64,000 nucleotides of DNA from DAOPXV01 sp964551445 (GCA_964551445.1 CAZKCG010000018.1:17053-81052), one strand, 5' to 3'; counted from the first letter of the stretch, positions 43,635-54,222 are shown. Numbers and translations: made by a program. The notes: a model not told the origin generated them from the letters alone.

Positions 43635-45167
43635 GTGTCAGGTTTTGAAAAGATTTTTATAACCAACGAAATATTAAGGGCTCTTTCCGGCTCGTTCACG
43701 CTGAACGAGGCTTTCAAGAAGATATTCATCATTCTTGAGAATCATCTCGGCGTTTCTGGCGCCGCCGTCGTATCTTTCGACTCCGCTAGAAACGCGCTTG
43801 AGATACAGAACGGACTTCTTTACAAGATCGAAAAGAAGGACATTGCGACCCTTGTCGAAAAAAACTCGGAAAAAATGACCGTCCGTGGCCAGAGCCCTTT
43901 CGACATAGCCGAAAACCGCATTCCGGACGAAGCCATGCCCGGATTCTGCTACGCTTTTTTCCCGCTTTTCGTACATTCCGAGCTTACCGGGCTCATGATA
44001 CTCCACGGCCGGAACGAAGCCCTGAAGGTCAATAAGATCGACGCCAACCTTATAGAGGCCATAGCATCTCCGATATCGATGATATACGAGCGTGAAAAAA
44101 TTTTCCGCGAAACCAAGGACCAGAAAACCGGCTTCGAATTTCTATACACGCTTTCAAATTCCATAAATAAAACCCTTGATACGGAAAGCATATTGAAAAT
44201 TTCCGTGAAGACCATTTGTAAAAAATTCAAGGACATAATACCCGTAATAATGGTCTCGCGCGGAAGCGTTAAAGTGATAGCGTCGGGCTCCTCGAAGTGC
44301 GTGGATATAAAGACCAATTTCAGCCTTATATTAGACGAGATCAAAAACAATCTCAACGAAGATACTTCCGCGTTTAAATTGCTTCTTGATTTTCCCGCGC
44401 CTAAATCGAAGGACGCAGTGGATGAAATGACTCAGATAAACCTTAAATCATCGTTATGGCTTTCGCTTAACTATAACAACAGCATTTGCGGCTATCTCGG
44501 CCTTTTTTCAGCCGACGATTCAATTCAATCCATTAACGTCACTTCCATCCGTTTTCTGACGCTCGCCTCCAACCAGATCATTTCAGCCGTCGAGAACGCG
44601 CGGCTTTACAACGAGGTCGAAAGGCTCGCTTCTGTTGATGGAATGACCGGCGTTTTTAACTACCGTTACTTTTACACGCATATGTGTTCCGAGGTCCTGC
44701 GCTCAAAACGATACGGAACCGACATGTCCATAATAATGATCGATATCGACCACTTTAAATCCTTCAACGATATGTACGGCCATCAGGCCGGCGACGAAGT
44801 GTTGAGAGAGGTCGGAAAGATACTCACGGCCCGGGCGAGGACGATAGACATAGTCGCAAGATACGGAGGCGAGGAATTCATACTCGTCCTTCCCGAAACG
44901 GCCATCGAGGGCGCTCTGGAACTTGCCGAGCGGATACGCGAAAGCATCGAGACCAATGATTTCAAGGTCAATTCCAAGGGAACGGAACTCAGCCTCAAAG
45001 TGACCATATCGTTAGGGGTCTCATCATACATGTCAGGCAAGGACCCGGACGCCGACACGCTGATAAAATCCGCCGACGATTCCCTTTATCACGCCAAGCA
45101 CAGCGGCAGGAACAAAGTTTGTTATAATCACAACGGCGAGCTACTTCAATCCAGGAGAACGGCATGA
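43635..45167 (+). CDS. GAF-GGDEF diguanylate cyclase (510 aa)
   Basis: Two GAF-like regions (about residues 15-155 and 165-320) precede a GGDEF domain. The active-site signature is GGEEF at 411-415, compatible with activity. RTID lies five residues before it, matching the RxxD inhibitory site for product feedback. The domain makes cyclic-di-GMP. The start is a GTG just after an AGGTGG site and six bases after the phosphatase gene; the next gene overlaps by four bases (ATGA), so all three are coupled. Codon use and length are normal for the neighbourhood. Confidence 0.9.
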   Translation: MSGFEKIFITNEILRALSGSFTLNEAFKKIFIILENHLGVSGAAVVSFDSARNALEIQNGLLYKIEKKDIATLVEKNSEKMTVRGQSPFDIAENRIPDEAMPGFCYAFFPLFVHSELTGLMILHGRNEALKVNKIDANLIEAIASPISMIYEREKIFRETKDQKTGFEFLYTLSNSINKTLDTESILKISVKTICKKFKDIIPVIMVSRGSVKVIASGSSKCVDIKTNFSLILDEIKNNLNEDTSAFKLLLDFPAPKSKDAVDEMTQINLKSSLWLSLNYNNSICGYLGLFSADDSIQSINVTSIRFLTLASNQIISAVENARLYNEVERLASVDGMTGVFNYRYFYTHMCSEVLRSKRYGTDMSIIMIDIDHFKSFNDMYGHQAGDEVLREVGKILTARARTIDIVARYGGEEFILVLPETAIEGALELAERIRESIETNDFKVNSKGTELSLKVTISLGVSSYMSGKDPDADTLIKSADDSLYHAKHSGRNKVCYNHNGELLQSRRTA

Positions 45168-48094
45168 AAGAAAACTACAAAAAAACGCTCGAGATTCTTC
45201 ATGAGAACGAACAGCTGAAAAAAGAGATCGATTCGCTGAAAAAAAATATCGGCGAAACCGAGACCGACCTTTTCCGTAATAAAAAAGGCAAGAAAATGCT
45301 GTCTCTTTTAAATCATATGCTCGAGGACAAGATCCAGAATATGAATCTGGTCAACGACGTCATCGCCAACATAAATACCGTCGAAGACGTCGGCCTCATC
45401 TGGCAGGAAATGCATAAGATCATACAAAAAACAATTGATTACGACTACGCTTTCATGTTCCTCGCCGGCCGCAACGCCGTATATTTCCATTCCAAGCGCC
45501 GCGTCGAAAAGAACTTCCTCGATTCGATGCTCAACCGCATCAAGGAAACTTATAAGGATATAGACCCTTCCTACGACATAACTCATTCCATCGAAGTGGT
45601 CAATCTCGAGGAAAAAAACAAGACGGTCCTTCCGTCCTCAAAGATAGAATTCGTCAACGACCTCATTTCCATGCCGCTCACAATAAAAAAAGAGAACTTC
45701 GGACTCGTAACGCTGTTTTCACACAAACCGCGCAAACTTCAGGAAGAACAGATAAATAATTTTCTCGTCATAATAAATAACGTGGTCGCCTTCATTCACA
45801 ACGCCATCCTTTACGAAAGCGTCGTCAACGCCCACAAATCCCTGGCGCGTAACGTCCAATCGCTGAAAACTCTTTTAGACGTTACCAGGGCGATGAGCTC
45901 CGGCCAGATGAGCTATGACAAGCTCATAGATTATATCCTCGACATGGCCATACTCGAGGTAGGCGGAGACGGCGGCGCTCTGCTTCTCGTAGATAAAAAA
46001 AACGACGAGCTCTATATAAAATCCGGGCGCGGCCTTCCCGAGGACGTTGACAGAAATCTTAAAATAAAACTGGGCGCAGGAACCGCGGGCGCCGCGGTGT
46101 TCGGATGTTCGCCCATAATCTCCATACACGCTTCGCTTTCCGGCAGCATATCGCCGAAAGATTACCAGAACTACACAATAAAATATTTTCCGCCCTTCGG
46201 CGACTATTCCGAGCGGCCAAATGTAAGATCGGGTATCTCCGTCCCGATAATATCGGCGTCAGGCGCTCTCGGGGTCATCAACGTCACTTCCTCCATCAAG
46301 GTGTTTCAGGAAGCCGACCTTGAAACGCTCATGCTTTTCGCCAATCAGGCGGCCAACACTATAACCGTATCCCAGCTCAATCTCGTTGAAAAACAAAGGA
46401 TCAATGAACTTGTAAAACTCAACGAAATAGGAAAGGCGCTTAATTCGACGCTCAAACATGACGAAATATTCAGGCTCGTAATGGACGCGCTGGCGGATCT
46501 CATGGAATTTTCCGTCGGCTCCTTCTTCATCGAAGAGGACGCTTCCAACTATAAACTCAATATTATTTCACAGGAAAACCTCGGCAACTCATCCATCGAT
46601 AACGTCTGTTCCATAGTCATAAACGCCTACGGCGAAATGACGAAAAAGATAATCCCCGCCGAGAATATTTCCATAGATTACGAAGTATCCGAAGGCTATG
46701 AGGATATAGACATCAAAAAACTTCAGATAAGATCGTTCCTCGTGGTCCCGCTCGTGATAAAAGGCGATATCAAAGGGCTTTTAAACGTCAACGCAACGGC
46801 CGAGAACGCTTTCACCGAAGACAATATGAGGACGCTTTCCACGTTCGCCTCCCAGGTCGCCGTCGCGATCGAGAACTCCCGCTCATACGAGAGCATGGAA
46901 AGAAAGATCAAGGAACAATCGATGCTTTTTGAAGTATCCAGAACGCTTACCTCGACCCTCGATCTCGACAACGTTCTCGAACTCATCGTTTCGATATCGG
47001 CCCAGCTCATGGATGCAAAGGTCGCCTTCCTCCGCCTTTTAGACGAAGGCACGAACGAACTTATCATAAAAGCCTCATACGGGATGCCGGACAACTATTT
47101 CAAGACCAGAAGAATGGCTGTCAACGAAGGGATTTCAGGCGTCGTCATCTCGACGAAAGAGCCGGTGGCCATCTTCAACATAAGCGAATCGCCCGACGTC
47201 AAGGATAAGAGCTATCTTAAATCCCTCGGACTCGTATCGATCCTTTCCGTTCCTCTCATAGTCAAGGACCGCGCGATAGGCGTCATTTCGTGTTTCTTTA
47301 AAAAGCACCACCATTTTTCCCAATCCGAGATAACTCTTCTTCAGACGCTTGCCTCGCACGCTTCCGTAGCGATCGAGAACGCCAAATTATACGGCGACAT
47401 GCAGAAGAACTACACGAGCACCATTACCGCCTTATCCGCCGCCATCGACGCTAAAGACCATTATACTCACGGCCATTCCAAGAACGTCATGGAATATTCC
47501 GTGGCGGTAGCCCAGCAGCTCAAACTTCCGCGGGAAGATATCGAGACCATAAGATTCGCGGGACTTTTACACGACATCGGCAAGATAGGCATATCTGAGG
47601 TCATACTTCAAAAGAAAAGCTCGCTGACCGATGATGAATTCGGCGTCATTTCAAGCCATCCGCGGCTCGGAATGGAAATAATGAATAAGGTCGACTTTTT
47701 AAAGAAGATATCGCCGCTGACCTACCATCACCACGAAAAATACGATGGAACCGGCTATCCTGACCACTTAAAGGGCGACGACATTCCTCTCGGCGCGCGG
47801 ATCTTAAATCTTGCCGACAGTTTTGACGTTATGACGACATCGCGAACCTATAAGACGGCCATGTCCTTTGAGGACGCGCTTATCGAGGTCGAAAGATGCT
47901 CAGGCACCCAGTTCGACCCGAAGGTCGTCGAAGCTTTTAAATGCGTCATTAAAAAACTCAAAATAAAAGATAAAGCGACGTGTGCGAATATAGCCGATCT
48001 CATAGCCGAAGGCAACCTCAGTTTCCGCTTCGAAAAAGACGAACTTCCGGCCGAATCTAACGGCGAAGCCTCGGAAAGCGGCTTGAATCAATGA
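45164..48094 (+). CDS. Multi-GAF HD-GYP phosphodiesterase (976 aa)
   Basis: An N-terminal coiled coil (residues 5-35) is followed by four GAF-like regions (about 60-210, 235-405, 420-575, 595-745) and a C-terminal HD-GYP domain. The latter has HDIGK (about 803-807), 'HPRLGMEIM', 'HHHEKYDGTGYP' (about 853-864) and 'ARILNLADSFDVMTTSRTYK', so catalytic metal ligands and the GYP triplet are intact. It should break down cyclic-di-GMP. The start overlaps the cyclase stop by four bases. Having synthesis and breakdown in one transcript suggests a local, ligand-tuned c-di-GMP switch. The operon ends at a strong terminator. Confidence 0.9.
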   Translation: MKENYKKTLEILHENEQLKKEIDSLKKNIGETETDLFRNKKGKKMLSLLNHMLEDKIQNMNLVNDVIANINTVEDVGLIWQEMHKIIQKTIDYDYAFMFLAGRNAVYFHSKRRVEKNFLDSMLNRIKETYKDIDPSYDITHSIEVVNLEEKNKTVLPSSKIEFVNDLISMPLTIKKENFGLVTLFSHKPRKLQEEQINNFLVIINNVVAFIHNAILYESVVNAHKSLARNVQSLKTLLDVTRAMSSGQMSYDKLIDYILDMAILEVGGDGGALLLVDKKNDELYIKSGRGLPEDVDRNLKIKLGAGTAGAAVFGCSPIISIHASLSGSISPKDYQNYTIKYFPPFGDYSERPNVRSGISVPIISASGALGVINVTSSIKVFQEADLETLMLFANQAANTITVSQLNLVEKQRINELVKLNEIGKALNSTLKHDEIFRLVMDALADLMEFSVGSFFIEEDASNYKLNIISQENLGNSSIDNVCSIVINAYGEMTKKIIPAENISIDYEVSEGYEDIDIKKLQIRSFLVVPLVIKGDIKGLLNVNATAENAFTEDNMRTLSTFASQVAVAIENSRSYESMERKIKEQSMLFEVSRTLTSTLDLDNVLELIVSISAQLMDAKVAFLRLLDEGTNELIIKASYGMPDNYFKTRRMAVNEGISGVVISTKEPVAIFNISESPDVKDKSYLKSLGLVSILSVPLIVKDRAIGVISCFFKKHHHFSQSEITLLQTLASHASVAIENAKLYGDMQKNYTSTITALSAAIDAKDHYTHGHSKNVMEYSVAVAQQLKLPREDIETIRFAGLLHDIGKIGISEVILQKKSSLTDDEFGVISSHPRLGMEIMNKVDFLKKISPLTYHHHEKYDGTGYPDHLKGDDIPLGARILNLADSFDVMTTSRTYKTAMSFEDALIEVERCSGTQFDPKVVEAFKCVIKKLKIKDKATCANIADLIAEGNLSFRFEKDELPAESNGEASESGLNQ

Positions 48095-48148
48095 TCGTTC
48101 GATATCTGATAAAATACGATCTTACATTGATAAAAAGGGCACCAAAAA

Positions 48149-48188
48149 TAAAAACGCCACGCAATTATTAACCGCGGGGCGTTTTTAT
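48149..48188 (+). terminator. Terminator of the GAF signalling operon
   Basis: AAAAACGCC pairs with GGCGTTTTT with a partly paired inner part (CGC/GCG), followed by a T-rich tail. Confidence 0.85.
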
Positions 48189-48261
48189 TTTTATATGGAC
48201 AGTTGACGGGCCTGAAGCGGAAAATATACGACGGCCGACGCGGCGAACCGCGCATTTTTTT

Positions 48262-48283
48262 AAAAACCAGCCGCAAGGCGGCT
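48262..48283 (-). terminator. Probable terminator of the gpmI operon
   Basis: AGCCGC/GCGGCT with a three-base loop, followed on the minus strand by TTTTT after two bases. Confidence 0.5.
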
Positions 48284-48324
48284 CGACCGTATCTATTCTC
48301 TTTTCACTTTTCTCTCTTAACTAA

Positions 48325-49893
48325 TTATAGAATACTTGAGCCTTCCATTTCGGCGGGCTGTTCGAGCCCCATTATCTTCAGGATGGTAGGAGCGATATCG
48401 CATAACTTTCCGCCCGATATAAGCTTAGCGCTCGGAAGCCCCTTATCGAAAATAACGAACGGAACGTCGAAAGTGGTATGTTCCGTGAACGGCTTCCTGG
48501 TCTCGTAATCGATCATCTTCTCGCTGTTGCCGTGATCGGCCGTGACCAGGACCGTGCCTCCCGTAACTTCGTGGAAACGCTCTATCACGCGCGGAAGGCA
48601 TTTATCTATGGTTTCGACCGCCTTAACGGCCGCTTCGACGATCCCCGTATGGCCCACCATGTCGCAGTTGGCGTAATTTAAAACTATGAGGTCGAATTTA
48701 TTCTCGTTTATCTTTTCGAGCAGCGCTTCGGTGACCTCATAAGCGCTCATTTCAGGCATCAGATCGTAAGTGGCGACCTTGGGCGAAGGTATGAGAACGC
48801 GTTCCTCGCCTTCGAAGAGCTTCTCTTCGCCGCCGTTGAAAAAGAATGTAACATGAGCGTACTTTTCCGTTTCGGCGATCCTGAGCTGTTTCAATCCGTG
48901 GCGCGAAATTATCTCGCCGAGGATGTTTTTAAGCGCGCGCGGCTTGAAAGCGACAGGAAATGAATATTTTTCGTCATACTGGGTCATCGTGACGTAATGC
49001 AATCCCTTTAAAACGACGGGACGCTCGAAATCCTTAAATTCGCCGGCCGGCTTGTTGATGGCGTCCGACATCTCGCGGGCGCGGTCGGACCTGAAGTTGA
49101 AAAATATTACGGCGTCGTTATCCGCTATAGACCCGACCGGCTTACCGCCGCCGTCCACGGCGACCTTAGGTTTTATAAATTCATCGGTTTCATTGTTTTT
49201 ATAACACTCTTCCATCATTTCATATACTTTTTCCCCGGCGAACCGTCCGCCCTCGCCGTTCGTCATTGCGTCATAGGCGAGTTTAACCCTGTCCCAGCGC
49301 TTGTCCCGGTCCATGGCGTAATAGCGGCCGATGACCGTGGCGATAGCGCCGATCGAGTTTTCAGCCATGAATTCGCTCATTTGTTTAAGATAAAAACGGC
49401 CCGCGTTAGGCGAAGTATCCCGCCCGTCCATGAACGCGTGGAGAAAAACCTTCGAAAGCCCTTTTTCTTTGGCGAGTTTAAGTATGGCGTAAACGTGGTC
49501 TATATGCGAATGAACGCCGCCGTCAGAGATAAGCCCCATAAGATGCAGAGCGCTGTTCTTCGCCCTGGCGTGACCGATGGCGTTTATCAGCGCCTCGTTC
49601 TTAAAGAATTCGCCGGTTTCAATATTTTTATTTATCAGCGTGAAATCCTGATAGACGACGCGGCCTGCACCTATATTGGTGTGGCCGACCTCCGAGTTTC
49701 CCATCTGGCCTTCAGGGAGTCCGACAGCCATTCCCGAGCTTTTGACCAGCGTGAACGGAAATTCCTTTTTCACGTAAAGCCTTGAGATAAGGTCGGTCTT
49801 AGCGAGCCTTATGGCGTTCCCGTCCTCGCTTTCCGTATATCCGAACCCGTCGAGAATAACGAGCATTACCTTTTTTTCGATCTTAGTTGACAT
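48325..49893 (-). CDS. gpmI: 2,3-bisphosphoglycerate-independent phosphoglycerate mutase
   Basis: The enzyme interconverts 3- and 2-phosphoglycerate in glycolysis and gluconeogenesis with two manganese ions. Asp15 ('ILDGFG') and the catalytic Ser67 in 'GNSEVGHTNIGAGR' are present; 'FMDGRDTSPNAG' and 'YYAMDRDKRWDR' belong to the substrate domain, and 'YANCDMVGHTG' and 'VLVTADHGNSEKM' supply the other metal ligands. The 522-residue length is normal. It follows the TamB-like gene by 19 bases, with AAGGCGG upstream of its ATG, so it is probably the last gene of the HIT-TamB-GpmI operon. Confidence 0.96.
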   Translation of the reverse strand: MSTKIEKKVMLVILDGFGYTESEDGNAIRLAKTDLISRLYVKKEFPFTLVKSSGMAVGLPEGQMGNSEVGHTNIGAGRVVYQDFTLINKNIETGEFFKNEALINAIGHARAKNSALHLMGLISDGGVHSHIDHVYAILKLAKEKGLSKVFLHAFMDGRDTSPNAGRFYLKQMSEFMAENSIGAIATVIGRYYAMDRDKRWDRVKLAYDAMTNGEGGRFAGEKVYEMMEECYKNNETDEFIKPKVAVDGGGKPVGSIADNDAVIFFNFRSDRAREMSDAINKPAGEFKDFERPVVLKGLHYVTMTQYDEKYSFPVAFKPRALKNILGEIISRHGLKQLRIAETEKYAHVTFFFNGGEEKLFEGEERVLIPSPKVATYDLMPEMSAYEVTEALLEKINENKFDLIVLNYANCDMVGHTGIVEAAVKAVETIDKCLPRVIERFHEVTGGTVLVTADHGNSEKMIDYETRKPFTEHTTFDVPFVIFDKGLPSAKLISGGKLCDIAPTILKIMGLEQPAEMEGSSIL

Positions 49894-49912
49894 CTATGCA
49901 AACCGCCTTAAA

Positions 49913-52900
49913 TTAGAAATTTTTCTTTACTTTAAGGCCCACGGACGAGCCTTCTGTGTTACTTTCCTTCACGTCAAGGTCGAGATTCTGGTTGACCTTG
50001 TAATTGAACTGATAGTGCTTAACTTTTTTATCCACGTCTTTTTCCTTGTTCTCCGTATAGTTGACGAAAAGCTTGTCGTTGACGTACTTGCCGACGGACA
50101 CGCTCTGTTCGATCTGGCCGCCCTTTTCGGTCGTTCCGCCCGTCTTTACGGATAATTCGTCGAGATTGAGAGCGTCCTTCACCTTGTTCTTGACGCCGCC
50201 TAAAACCTGTTCTTTCTGATAATCGGCGTACATTTTAGCCGGCATTGACGCGGCGTCCTTTGAATTTATCGAGCTCTGCACATGGCCTGTGGTCAAAAGA
50301 GCCGTTATTTCAGGCTGCGTCAAAGGCGGCTGGCTGCTTAAATTGAACAGCGGGTTCGAAGTGCTTCCGGAAACGTTGAGCTCGATCTTGAAAACGTCTA
50401 TCTTGGTCTCGCCCTTTATCGTGAAAAGCGGATCGAACATCGGGTTATCGTTGAACTGAAGTTTGCCTTCGGTTATCTTGAACTCCTTGTTGTTGAATAT
50501 CGCGTTTCCGCGCACGGTGTTCATTACCCCGGTATAAACAAGGTTGTTCTTCGAGGATTTCAGCGTGAATTTACCTTTTATCTCGGCATTGACGAAGCTG
50601 TTGGCGAGCCATACATTCTTATCGGCGAAAATTATCACGTCGAGTTCGAGCGGACCTACGCTTAAAGGCTCGCGTTTCGCCTTGAAAAGTTCCGGCGAAA
50701 GTTCTATCTTGCCTTTTGTTATTTTAAAAGATCCGTAAAGCCTGGGTTTCGCCGCATCGCCCTTGATGCCGAGCTTCGCGTTGCCTTCAAAGGATGAATT
50801 TTTTCCGACCTCGTGCTTCAGGTCTTTGCATTCGATCGTAAGGTCGAGATAAAGGGGCGCTCCGCCTTGATTTATAGTGGCTCCGCCGCCGACCTCCCAG
50901 ACCGAATTCTCGACCTTGAGCGTTCCCTTTTTTACCTTCACGGCGTAATTTTTAGATTCGAATTGAAGGTCAAGGCCGGATATCGTCTCGTTAATTCCGT
51001 TTATCTTTATGGTCTTCGCGCTTATGTTGGCGAACCCGTCGAATTTAGGATTTCTTATTTCGCCCTTTATAACGCCCTCCATATCGATGTTGCCGGAAAT
51101 TTCCCTGAAAACGTTTTTAGTGTATAATTTAAGGACGTTCAGGTCCGTATCGTCTAACTTGACCTTGAGGCCTACCTCGCCAGAGCCCAGAAAGTCTATG
51201 AAACCGGCTACGGAAAGAGAATGTTCGTTGACGCTTATATGAAAACTGTCGAACTCGAGCCTGGTTTTCTGATTTTTTATCTTTATGGCCGAGGTATTCT
51301 TTATGTTGAGAGTTTCGTATTTAACGGCAAGATCCTTTATTTCAACGGTTGTCTTTATGTTTTCAAGATGATTTAAATTGCCGTTCAAAACAATTCCTCC
51401 GGAGATCTTTCCGGCGAGTTTTGAAAAAACTTCCAGGTTCACGAACTTTTTAAGCTGTGAAACGCTTACTTCGTATAAATTAAATGAGAGATTAAAATTG
51501 CTTTCGCGGTCTATAGTGCCCGAATTCAATACGATGTTATTGTCGATCCTGAAATTCGTGAATTCGAATCCCGACCCTTTTTTAACTATAACGCCGCGGA
51601 CCTTTTCCACTCCGGAGAGAGCGCCGCCGATCTTAAGCTGTTCTATATTGGCTAAAAATTCAACTTTCTGCGAGCCGCGGCCGCCCTCCAGCTCGAAGCT
51701 GAAAGCAGCCAGCCCGGAGGCCCTGGACTGAAATTTTTTAAGTTCTGATATATTCGAAACGTTGAATACAAGATTCTTACCGGAAAAATCATATCTTCCG
51801 GTTTGAACATTATATTTTCCCGATATTTCATTTTTGTGCTCGGTCCCTTCGGTTACAAGTTTTATAGAAGGAAAGGCGATCTCTCCGTTGCGCATCCTGA
51901 AATTAATGCCGTTAACGATTATTCCGTCGGATAAGACCCTGCAGTCGGATATCTCGGTCGTTCCGCTTACGTTATAGGAATTAGCGTCATGCAGTTTTCC
52001 CGAAAAGGCGAAAGCGCCTTTTTTTATTTCAAAATCACGGACGGCCGAAAGCTCGAAATCATGAAATTTTCTGATGGCCGCCGTTTTTAAATTTTTTACC
52101 TTTAAAGCGCCCGAGATCTGTTCGGAAGGAAGTTCGAGTTTTGAGAACGCGGAAATTTCTCCGCCGAAACATGCCGCGCGAAGATCGTTCAATTCAACGC
52201 TGCGCGAATCGACGACGATCGAAAATTGAGCGTCGGCAAACTGCGTGTTTTTATAATGTATGACGGGAGAAGTGAGGTTCACCGAAAAAACCGGTTCAAG
52301 CACGGTCCCGGAAAGAACGACCTTTCCATTGATCTCGGCCTCGGCCGAATCGAATTTTTCAGGCGGAAGCTTTATACCTTTTCCCGAAAACAATACATCC
52401 ATACGGCGAGTAGATAAGTCGACCTCTCCGGTTATCGCGACGGCCGAACCGCAGTATTTTCCGGAAAAATCTTTGAAGGTAAGGTTGAGTTTTCCGGAAT
52501 TAAGCGCTACGATTCCGTTAATACCGGTAAGGACCGTTTCGCCGATGACGGGTGTTTTAAAAGCGACCTCGGCTGATGATATTTTGAAATCGGCATTGCC
52601 TATGAGATACTCGGAACTCTTTTGATTGAGTTTCGAAAGGAAAAGAGTGAAATCATAATTACAGGAATATATACCGTTGAATTTTATGTAATCGCCGGAA
52701 ATTGAATTAAGGTTTGATACCATGCCTTCATTGATGAGAGCGTTTCCGCTCAGAAACATTTTTTCCGTGTCAAGAACGCCCTGATATGATATTTTTTCGA
52801 GTTTCAAAAAATCGTCCAGATAATCGAAACTGCTAACTATGTTGAACCTTTTCGCCGATGAGTTCTCCGGCCGCAATCTGCCTGAAAAATTACGCAGATT

Positions 52901-53428
52901 AACGGCGCGAACCTCGCGCGCGAAACCCTTCTCGCAAAGAACGAATTTTATATTACAGGAATCGAATATAATGGAGTTGAAAAAATCCAGTGGAAAATGG
53001 CCGCCTGATGTGAAATTCATGCCTTTAAGCCCGAGGCCGTCGGGAAAACAAAGTTCTTCACCGTCGGATTTTATAGTAAGATCAAGGGATGAAAAGTTAA
53101 GATCGAACGAAGGTTTTGAAAACGCGGCGTTAATTATGGACCCGTCAAGCCTGATGGACGCGACGGACACTTCCGCCGTATTTATTGAAGCTCTGAGGCT
53201 TTGAGAAACTCCCGGCGCGAGGCTTACGTTTTTTATCGTCACGTTGGAGATGAGATCGGAAGAAAGATAGCCGATCTTGAGCTCACCCGGAAAAAGGCCT
53301 TCCAGTTCCCGGAAAAGATAATATTTGAGAAATGTGTTCGAAAAAAGATAAACGGAAAAAACCACGGTTAAAAATATAAAAAGCGTGGTCCCGATAAATA
53401 ATTTAACGAGTTGTTTTGGAGTTTTCAT
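49913..53428 (-). CDS. TamB/AsmA-like translocation and assembly protein (1171 aa)
   Basis: An N-terminal membrane helix (residues 9-31) anchors the protein in the inner membrane. The rest is beta-rich repeat sequence typical of AsmA/TamB bridging proteins that carry lipids across the periplasm, and the C-terminal ~300 residues match the DUF490 (TamB) pattern ('TVRGNAIFNNKEFKITEGKLQFNDNPMFDPLFTIKGETKI' and 'SGSTSNPLFNLSSQPPLTQPEITALLTTG'). This supports a diderm envelope. No TamA/BamA gene is adjacent. Its start overlaps the HIT gene end by 26 bases, so translation is coupled. Confidence 0.88.
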   Translation of the reverse strand: MKTPKQLVKLFIGTTLFIFLTVVFSVYLFSNTFLKYYLFRELEGLFPGELKIGYLSSDLISNVTIKNVSLAPGVSQSLRASINTAEVSVASIRLDGSIINAAFSKPSFDLNFSSLDLTIKSDGEELCFPDGLGLKGMNFTSGGHFPLDFFNSIIFDSCNIKFVLCEKGFAREVRAVNLRNFSGRLRPENSSAKRFNIVSSFDYLDDFLKLEKISYQGVLDTEKMFLSGNALINEGMVSNLNSISGDYIKFNGIYSCNYDFTLFLSKLNQKSSEYLIGNADFKISSAEVAFKTPVIGETVLTGINGIVALNSGKLNLTFKDFSGKYCGSAVAITGEVDLSTRRMDVLFSGKGIKLPPEKFDSAEAEINGKVVLSGTVLEPVFSVNLTSPVIHYKNTQFADAQFSIVVDSRSVELNDLRAACFGGEISAFSKLELPSEQISGALKVKNLKTAAIRKFHDFELSAVRDFEIKKGAFAFSGKLHDANSYNVSGTTEISDCRVLSDGIIVNGINFRMRNGEIAFPSIKLVTEGTEHKNEISGKYNVQTGRYDFSGKNLVFNVSNISELKKFQSRASGLAAFSFELEGGRGSQKVEFLANIEQLKIGGALSGVEKVRGVIVKKGSGFEFTNFRIDNNIVLNSGTIDRESNFNLSFNLYEVSVSQLKKFVNLEVFSKLAGKISGGIVLNGNLNHLENIKTTVEIKDLAVKYETLNIKNTSAIKIKNQKTRLEFDSFHISVNEHSLSVAGFIDFLGSGEVGLKVKLDDTDLNVLKLYTKNVFREISGNIDMEGVIKGEIRNPKFDGFANISAKTIKINGINETISGLDLQFESKNYAVKVKKGTLKVENSVWEVGGGATINQGGAPLYLDLTIECKDLKHEVGKNSSFEGNAKLGIKGDAAKPRLYGSFKITKGKIELSPELFKAKREPLSVGPLELDVIIFADKNVWLANSFVNAEIKGKFTLKSSKNNLVYTGVMNTVRGNAIFNNKEFKITEGKLQFNDNPMFDPLFTIKGETKIDVFKIELNVSGSTSNPLFNLSSQPPLTQPEITALLTTGHVQSSINSKDAASMPAKMYADYQKEQVLGGVKNKVKDALNLDELSVKTGGTTEKGGQIEQSVSVGKYVNDKLFVNYTENKEKDVDKKVKHYQFNYKVNQNLDLDVKESNTEGSSVGLKVKKNF

Positions 53429-53930
53429 GTTCTTTATTTTTCCTCTTTTTAAAAGCGTTCTTTAATTTTTTCATTGTTACGCCGGGATCTTCGACTATAA
53501 GCTTTGCGCCTCCGACTATATCGACAAAACCGAGTTCGCGGTCGTATCTTGGAACTATATGCATATGAAGGTGAGGTATCGAAGCGCCGGAGCATGATCC
53601 GATATTGAAACCAACGTTATATCCGCCAGGGGTGTAAAGCTCGTCAATTATCTCCATCGATTCGTTGGCCAGATCGTGCATTTCGATTATCTGCCGTTTC
53701 CCGAGTTCTTTAAGGGTCTCAATGTGTTTGAGCGGAAATATGAGCAGGTGCGCCGCGTTGAAAGGATAAAGATTCACCGACACGACGAAATTTTCGCTTC
53801 TATGGACCTCGAGCGAACGGACCTTCAGATCGCCCGCGGCCACGGCGCAAAGAATGCAGCCGACCTTCGGCCTCGCCTTGCCCGAAGCGTATTTAAGTTT
53901 ATCAGGCGAAAAAAGATTTTTATATATCAT
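53403..53930 (-). CDS. HIT-family hydrolase (175 aa)
   Basis: The catalytic histidine triad is His120, His122 and His124 in 'HLHMHIVPR'. 'CILC' at 25-28 and an inner 'NAAHLLIFPLKH' fit the zinc-binding class of HIT proteins such as Ap4A phosphorylase-like hydrolases. HIT proteins hydrolyse nucleoside phosphoramidates or dinucleoside polyphosphates; the substrate is not fixed by sequence. The likely start is the ATG at 53930 (GAGAGAGAC upstream); two earlier starts are possible. It heads the TamB-GpmI operon. Confidence 0.88.
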   Translation of the reverse strand: MIYKNLFSPDKLKYASGKARPKVGCILCAVAAGDLKVRSLEVHRSENFVVSVNLYPFNAAHLLIFPLKHIETLKELGKRQIIEMHDLANESMEIIDELYTPGGYNVGFNIGSCSGASIPHLHMHIVPRYDRELGFVDIVGGAKLIVEDPGVTMKKLKNAFKKRKNKEHENSKTTR

Positions 53931-54222
53931 TACTGGTCTCTCTCTCATATATAGGATCAAACTCAATGACTTAACATTAACGCCGTATTATTACATATTT
54001 TTAAATAAAAGTCAAGCAAAGCGCGACGCGCAAAAGTATCATCCTCGTGAAAATTAAATTAAATATTTTTAATTTAAAGCCGAAAGGGTTAAAAATGTCT
54101 TTTAAAATTTAATAAAACGAAGCATAAAAAAAATTAACACGATAAGTTAAATCAGTCGCAGCATTATTTATATTTTTGTATTCAACACGGACGCAGCAAT
54201 TTTCAAAGGATGTGATATTCCC

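Noticed and set aside
54100..54222. Riboswitch or regulatory RNA upstream of the sigma factor gene
   Set aside because: The stretch is AT-rich without a stable, conserved-looking fold.
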